Shown: positions 42,057 to 46,005 of the stretch, one piece after another
Position numbering within the stretch: position 1 is the first letter of the stretch
Layout of the letters: every line of letters begins with the position of its first letter
NCBI GenBank assembly: GCA_944389455.1
Contig: CALXMK010000022.1
Location: 1-46,005, forward strand
Origin: an uncultured Verrucomicrobiota bacterium
Lineage (GTDB): Bacteria; Verrucomicrobiota; Verrucomicrobiia; Limisphaerales; UBA1412
Length of the DNA stretch: 46,005 nucleotides
Reading direction: 5' to 3'
Made by a program: the position numbers and the translations under genes
The notes under the pieces: generated by a model
The model's input: only the letters and a program-made list of their open reading frames with translations
The model's database searches: none
What the model was told of the DNA's origin: nothing

Positions 42057-42818
42057 TTATTCTGCCAAAGAGAGCTTGCGAATCCAGATATTCCTGAATT
42101 GGATCGGATTGTTATGATCCTGAATGAGAATACGCTGTTCGGGAGAATGTGCTTTATAAGCCTGGCCTCTGCGGGAGGTGGGCCCTTTGATCTCTTTTTC
42201 CAGCTGAACCAGGACTCCATTGAAGAAAAGAGTGATTTTGGCGGGAGACAAGAGCTTCCCTTCCTCATCAAAGCGAGGAGCCGTATAGATGATATCGTAG
42301 GTATTCCATTGACCTGCGGGATAAGTGGGCATAACCATCGGAGGATATTGCTGATAAATGGCCCCGGCGATTCCATCTTTATAGGTATTATTATTGAGAG
42401 AATCGAGGATTTGAACTTCATAAAGACCCGCAAATTTGATGCCGCTGTTACCGCGGTCCTGTCCTTTACGGTTGCTGGGAGGGACTTTCCACTCGATATG
42501 CAGCTGGCAATCGGCAAATTTTTCCTTGGTTAAAATATCTCCTGCGCCGGGAACGCAAGTTAAAATTCCGTCTTTAAGCTCCCAGTCGACGGGCTCCCCT
42601 TCTTTATTCTTTCGAGCGGAAACAAAGGCTTCTTTATTAGTGCCGTCAAAAAGCACAATGGCATCGGAAGGAGCCGTTCCGACTTTTTCCTCAAAAGAGG
42701 GAGTTCCGGGAGTAACCACAGGAATGAGGTTATCTTCAGCAGAAAGGAAGCTAGTCTGTGCAAAGAGAGCAAGTGTCAATACGGAGCATAAAATGAGGTT
42801 TGAAAATAGATTTTTCAT
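42057..42818 (-). CDS. Secreted DUF1080 (3-keto-disaccharide hydrolase) family protein
   Basis: This 253-residue protein has a signal peptide (LFSNLILCSVLTLALFAQTSFLSA, cleavage about residue 27). The beta-jelly-roll DUF1080 domain shows IVLFDGTNKEAF, WELKDGILTCVPGAGDI, CQLHIEWKVPP, GNSGIKFAGLYEVQILDS, the middle AGAIYQQYPP and the final IQDHNNPIQFRNIWIRKL. Family members hydrolyse 3-keto-glycosides and are abundant in Planctomycetes, Lentisphaerota and Bacteroidota, where they act on polysaccharide-derived disaccharides in the periplasm. It could also be a lectin-like domain without activity. Confidence 0.9.
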   Translation of the reverse strand: MKNLFSNLILCSVLTLALFAQTSFLSAEDNLIPVVTPGTPSFEEKVGTAPSDAIVLFDGTNKEAFVSARKNKEGEPVDWELKDGILTCVPGAGDILTKEKFADCQLHIEWKVPPSNRKGQDRGNSGIKFAGLYEVQILDSLNNNTYKDGIAGAIYQQYPPMVMPTYPAGQWNTYDIIYTAPRFDEEGKLLSPAKITLFFNGVLVQLEKEIKGPTSRRGQAYKAHSPEQRILIQDHNNPIQFRNIWIRKLSLAE

Positions 42819-42856
42819 TAGTATTGTTTGTTGTTGTAAAAGATTTTATGAGAAAT

Positions 42857-42880
42857 TCGGCTGCTCATTATAGCAGCCGA
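42857..42880 (-). terminator. Hairpin after iorB
   Basis: TCGGCTGCT and AGCAGCCGA form a 9-bp perfect stem with a 6-base loop, 34 bases past the iorB stop. Only a weak AATTT follows on the minus strand, so termination is probable but not certain. Confidence 0.5.
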
Positions 42881-42913
42881 TCTTTGCAGACAATTCTTAT
42901 TCAAGGAGGGTCA

Positions 42914-43504
42914 TTATTGAACAGTGGCTCTCCCTGCGGCAAAAGCTTTTAGATTGATTTCGATAAACTGAGGTTTGACAGTTTTACGAATAGCTTCTTC
43001 CCAGACAGATTCTTCCAACTCCAGTCCTTTGGAAAGAGCTCCAAGCAGAACGACATTAGCAGTCCGGGGATTACCGATTTCAATCGCTTTTTGAGTTGCA
43101 TCAAAATAACAGAGTCTGGGAAATTGCTTCTTTAGAAGTTCTTCCACATGCTCAGGATAAGTGGCCATGCCTGAAGAAACGCTTACCGGAATGATCTGAT
43201 ACTGATTTACTACAGCCAAGCCATCGGGTGCCAGATAATGAGCCGCACGAAGAGCTTCAGCAGCTTCAAAAGAGCAGAGAACACGGGCACTGCCTTCCGT
43301 AACAAGAGGACTGTAAACTTTTTTACCATAGCGGACTTGGGCAATTACGGTTCCGCCGCGTTGAGCCATTCCGTGAACCTCATTGGTTTTGACATCGCAG
43401 CCGCAAAGCATAGCCGCTTGTGAGAGGATTGCACTGGCCAAGAGTATCCCTTGGCCGCCTACCCCGATCAGAAATACACTGGTGCAGGAATTGTTATCGT
43501 TCAT
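42914..43504 (-). CDS. iorB: Indolepyruvate:ferredoxin oxidoreductase, beta subunit
   Basis: Starting at ATG 43504 it has 196 residues; a TTG at 43510 is also possible. The protein is the gamma-type domain of 2-oxoacid:ferredoxin oxidoreductases: FLIGVGGQGILLASAILSQA at the N-terminus, then NEVHGMAQRGGTVIAQVRYG, and a C-terminal NVVLLGALSKGL. With IorA it decarboxylates arylpyruvates from aromatic amino acids to aryl-acetyl-CoA and reduces ferredoxin, an anaerobic, oxygen-sensitive reaction. It lies 27 bases after iorA and is co-transcribed with it. The presence of both genes supports an anaerobic amino-acid-fermenting lifestyle. Confidence 0.95.
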   Translation of the reverse strand: MNDNNSCTSVFLIGVGGQGILLASAILSQAAMLCGCDVKTNEVHGMAQRGGTVIAQVRYGKKVYSPLVTEGSARVLCSFEAAEALRAAHYLAPDGLAVVNQYQIIPVSVSSGMATYPEHVEELLKKQFPRLCYFDATQKAIEIGNPRTANVVLLGALSKGLELEESVWEEAIRKTVKPQFIEINLKAFAAGRATVQ

Positions 43505-43531
43505 CTTCAAAAATCATCAAAAGGTTTAGGT

Positions 43532-45265
43532 TTAGGAGATAGCTCCAAATTTGCAAATTTGTTGACAGAGTTTGCAGCCCCCGCAAAGTAAAGGATTGAT
43601 CTTGATGGTATTATCCATGGATTCAATAGCCGGACAACCTACTTTTAAGCACATTTTGCAATGTTTGCAGATAGTCGGATCTATCTTCAGCGCGGGACGC
43701 AATGCGGAGCGGTCATCAACCACACACGGCGAGAGCGCGATAATAACAGTCGGCTCGGGAGTCTCAAAAGATTCTTTGAGCAGAGCGACCATGGCGTTAA
43801 AGTTATGCGGATCAATTGTGAAAATACGCTTAATACCGCAGGCTTTGGCAAAATCGGTGATAGAGGCTTGGTACGCAGAATCTCCCATCAAAGTTTTGCC
43901 CGAACCGGGATTATCTTGGTGCCCGGTCATGGCGGTGATGCGGTTATCCGCAACTATAATAACCGGTGCACTCTTATTGTATCCGATATCCAACAATCCG
44001 GTGATGCCGGAGTGGAAGAACGTAGAGTCTCCTACAATTCCCACAACACGTTTGGTTTCGCCTGCGATCTTCATTCCGTGGGCCATGCTGATTCCACCTC
44101 CCATGCAGAGGATGGTATCCATTCGGTTTAGCGGGGCGGAAACACCTAAACTATAGCATCCGATATCCCCTGTGACGACTACGTCAAACCGGCCTAGCGC
44201 CGCAAAGATTGAGCGATGAGGACAGGAGGGGCATAAAACCGGCGGGCGAGGTGGCAGCAATGAAGCGTCTTTGATCGGTTTATGTTCCGGAATAGCGGTT
44301 CCCTCGATTTTCGCGCGGATTTCCATCAGACGCAGCGGAGAGAGTTCCCCGATATTGGGAACAATATTTTTCCCGTCGCAGGGGATTCCTAAGGCTTTAA
44401 CATGTTCTTCGACAAAATCATCAAGCTCCTCTACAACCAATAGGCGTTTGACCCCGGCCGCGAATTCGCGAATCAGTTTATCGGGGTAAGGATAGCACCA
44501 ACCAAGTTTGAGAATAGAGGCTTCAGGGAAGATTTCCTTTGCGTACTGATAGGCAATGCCTACGGCTATAATGCCCAGTTGCCGCTCACCCCATTCAATA
44601 CGATTCAAGGGACTGTTAGAAGACTCTTCCGTTAAAGCCAGAAGCCGCTTTTCTACCCTCTGGCGCATCGGTCGTGCCCATGCCGGGATAGGAACGTATT
44701 GGGGAGGATTTTTCTTAAATCCCTGAGGAACATGTTCTATCCGTTCTTTCAATTCGACCAGACTTCTGGAGTGAGAAACACGGGTTGTTGTCCTTAAAAT
44801 AACAGGGGTTTTAAATTTTTCAGAGATATCAAGTCCCGTAACAAGGAAGTCTCGGGCTTCTTCCGAATCGGAAGGTTCCAGAATGGGGATTTTGGCAAAG
44901 CGAGCGTAATTGCGAGTATCCTGTTCATTCTGGGAGGAGTGCATTCCGGGATCATCTGCTACAATGGCTACGAAGCCTCCCTCCGTTCCCACATAGGTGA
45001 GAGTCATTAGAGGATCGGCAGCTACATTTAGCCCGACATGCTTCATTGTGACAATGGAGCGAGCTCCGGTGAGACAAGCCCCAGCGGCTGTCTCAAATGC
45101 AACCTTCTCATTAGGAGACCATTCACAATATATTTTATCTTTATATCGCTGGACGTTCTCCAAAATTTCAGTGGATGGAGTTCCGGGATAACCAACGGCT
45201 ACACGGACTCCCGCTTCATACGCCCCGCGGGCGATTGCCTCATTACCAGATAATAATTCTTTCAA
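43532..45265 (-). CDS. iorA: Indolepyruvate:ferredoxin oxidoreductase, alpha subunit
   Basis: A 577-residue enzyme. The frame starts with TTG at 45265, with AAAGGAAG about 9 bases before it, and the N-terminal LLSGNEAIARGAYEAGV fits the family start. The order is: pyrimidine-binding domain with GYPGTPSTEI and NEKVAFETAAGAC (catalytic Glu), central domain, then the TPP domain with GDIGCYSLG, MGGGISMAHGM and GDSTFFHSG-GLLDI-YNK (metal and diphosphate binding). At the C-terminus is a two-cluster ferredoxin domain (CKHCKMCLKVGCPAI and CGGCKLCQQICKFGAI). The first cluster has the CxxCxxCxxxxCP spacing with one extra residue, common in IorA. Confidence 0.95.
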   Translation of the reverse strand: MKELLSGNEAIARGAYEAGVRVAVGYPGTPSTEILENVQRYKDKIYCEWSPNEKVAFETAAGACLTGARSIVTMKHVGLNVAADPLMTLTYVGTEGGFVAIVADDPGMHSSQNEQDTRNYARFAKIPILEPSDSEEARDFLVTGLDISEKFKTPVILRTTTRVSHSRSLVELKERIEHVPQGFKKNPPQYVPIPAWARPMRQRVEKRLLALTEESSNSPLNRIEWGERQLGIIAVGIAYQYAKEIFPEASILKLGWCYPYPDKLIREFAAGVKRLLVVEELDDFVEEHVKALGIPCDGKNIVPNIGELSPLRLMEIRAKIEGTAIPEHKPIKDASLLPPRPPVLCPSCPHRSIFAALGRFDVVVTGDIGCYSLGVSAPLNRMDTILCMGGGISMAHGMKIAGETKRVVGIVGDSTFFHSGITGLLDIGYNKSAPVIIVADNRITAMTGHQDNPGSGKTLMGDSAYQASITDFAKACGIKRIFTIDPHNFNAMVALLKESFETPEPTVIIALSPCVVDDRSALRPALKIDPTICKHCKMCLKVGCPAIESMDNTIKINPLLCGGCKLCQQICKFGAIS

Positions 45266-45429
45266 ATCAGCTGTCTTCCTTTCAGCTCTTTTAGACTAAG
45301 ACAGGGAGCGTCGAAATTCAATGAATTTTCCCTGCGACTCTATCGATTGTTTATAAAAGTGAGTGATCGGCTTGTAATTTATGCCATTATATTTTGACCT
45401 TATTTATAGAGTCCACTAAAAGAGTATTT

Positions 45430-45567
45430 TTGCACAAGGCAGATTCTATCTCTGCCGAATACAAAGATAAGCTAAAACAGGAGCTTTCCGCAAGAGTGCG
45501 ATTGGGACTATTCTTCCGGAACCGAGACAAACAAGAGATTTATTGGGAAAACTTTGGCATTTCATAG
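45430..45567 (+). pseudogene. Possible gene fragment, unrecognised
   Basis: From a TTG at 45430 a 45-codon frame reads DSISAEYKDKLKQELSARVR and then LGLFFRNRDKQEIYWENFGI. The amphipathic, charged composition looks coding and the frame stays open a little upstream of the TTG. No Shine-Dalgarno sequence or family is seen. It may be a relic or chance. Confidence 0.2.
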
Positions 45568-45813
45568 ACCTCCCCGATTTTAGAAGTCGGTTTTAGGCAA
45601 TTCCTGGATAATCGCTCGGAGAGTCTATTTTGACTTTTGCTGTTCATATTGGAATGAAGTTCAGGGAGAACATTACACTCTTATTCCTATTGTATCGTAA
45701 TACACTATCTATATTTAAATCTATCCTATATTTCCTGAAAATGTAATCATTTTTAAAGAGCGAAAATGAAGAGGGGAGGAGACTGATTTCAGATATTTTC
45801 TGGATAATTTTTC

Positions 45814-45841
45814 TTGTAATTCATATTTTCAGTTCTAAAAT
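45814..45841 (+). promoter_or_regulatory. Candidate promoter of the redoxin gene, nearly leaderless
   Basis: TTGTAA (45814-45819), 16 bases, TAAAAT (45836-45841), then six bases to the ATG at 45848. The spacing matches the arrangement at 22701-22728. Confidence 0.4.
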
Positions 45842-45847
45842 AATGGT

Positions 45848-46005
45848 ATGAAATGCTTAGCTTATATAAGTGCCGCACTCTTAACAGGAAATTTAGGATT
45901 AGCGACTGTGTGTGCAGATGAAATTGGTGATAAGGCCAAGCCTCTGGAGATAGCCGAGTGGGTAAAGGGCAAGAAAGATGTCGATGTCACCGATGGCAAG
46001 AGCGT
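45848..46005 (+). CDS. Exported thioredoxin-like (redoxin/TlpA type) protein, 3' end outside window
   Basis: Only the first 52 codons are in the window. A signal peptide (CLAYISAALLTGNLGLATVCA) is followed by EIGDKAKPLEIAEWVKGKK-DVTDGK. This is the typical opening of redoxin/TlpA-family proteins, in which a VxFWAxWCxPC active site comes about ten residues later. That motif lies beyond the window, so the call rests on the N-terminal pattern alone. A periplasmic thiol-disulfide or peroxide function is likely if confirmed. Confidence 0.6.
   Translation, partial: MKCLAYISAALLTGNLGLATVCADEIGDKAKPLEIAEWVKGKKDVDVTDGKS

Larger units (their letters stand above)
45266..45847. other. Intergenic region between iorA and the redoxin gene
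   Basis: Mostly AT-rich and without a confident gene. A small open frame without ATG (45430-45567) is listed separately. No tRNA or other RNA recognised. Confidence 0.5.

Noticed and set aside
1..46005. CRISPR arrays, tRNA or rRNA genes
   Set aside because: No spaced short-repeat array, no T-loop GTTCRANNC with a matching acceptor stem and no rRNA landmarks were noticed on either strand.

Overview
This 46 kb window looks like chromosome of an anaerobic Gram-negative bacterium of the PVC group, most likely Lentisphaerota (Victivallales-like). The assignment is an inference from gene content: a type IV prepilin-like protein with an H-X9-DG C-terminal motif next to giant PA14/Ig-like secreted proteins, DUF1080, DUF4380, Tat-exported DUF362 beside a NapH/NapG-like ferredoxin, sigma-54, a GH43 glycosidase and indolepyruvate:ferredoxin oxidoreductase. 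No rRNA, tRNA or CRISPR array was recognised.

Region 1 (1-13.5 kb) is a decayed tandem segmental duplication. Each unit holds a very large multidomain surface/secreted protein gene, a strong terminator, a wrecked AAA-ATPase/PD-(D/E)XK gene and a non-coding repeat of about 224 bp. Unit 1 also keeps ribB. The prepilin gene lies between the units. The two giant genes share a block of 1,167 bp that appears identical, while sequence on both sides has diverged. This pattern suggests recent gene conversion.

Region 2 (13.5-24 kb) is ordinary chromosome rich in exported proteins: DUF362 and a fused NapH-NapG-like Fe-S membrane protein, a two-domain esterase, rpoN, an endonuclease/exonuclease/phosphatase lipoprotein, a proline-rich repeat protein on the minus strand, and a GH43 enzyme.

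Region 3 (24.0-34.4 kb) is an apparently acquired island. It is bracketed by imperfect 31-bp direct repeats (27/31, with a perfect 16-bp core). It holds a type I restriction-modification operon (hsdM-hsdS-membrane protein-hsdR, minus strand) and a UvrA-like ABC ATPase gene. It also holds an HxlR-type regulator fragment and the remnant of a second hsdM that has lost exactly 77 codons in frame. GC-rich codon use, good Shine-Dalgarno sequences and Firmicutes-like proteins set it apart from its surroundings.

Region 4 (34.4-46 kb) is housekeeping and metabolism: a YgjP-type metallopeptidase, a TM2 protein, a DUF4380 / zinc alcohol dehydrogenase / aldo-keto reductase operon, a bacterial PH-domain protein, a UvrD/PcrA helicase, a DUF1080 protein, iorB and iorA, and the start of a thioredoxin-like exported protein that runs out of the window.

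The most novel-looking items are the duplicated surface-protein unit, the direct-repeat-bounded island with its hsdM scar, and the unrecognised two-helix membrane protein inside the hsd operon. I did not find a clearly new system.
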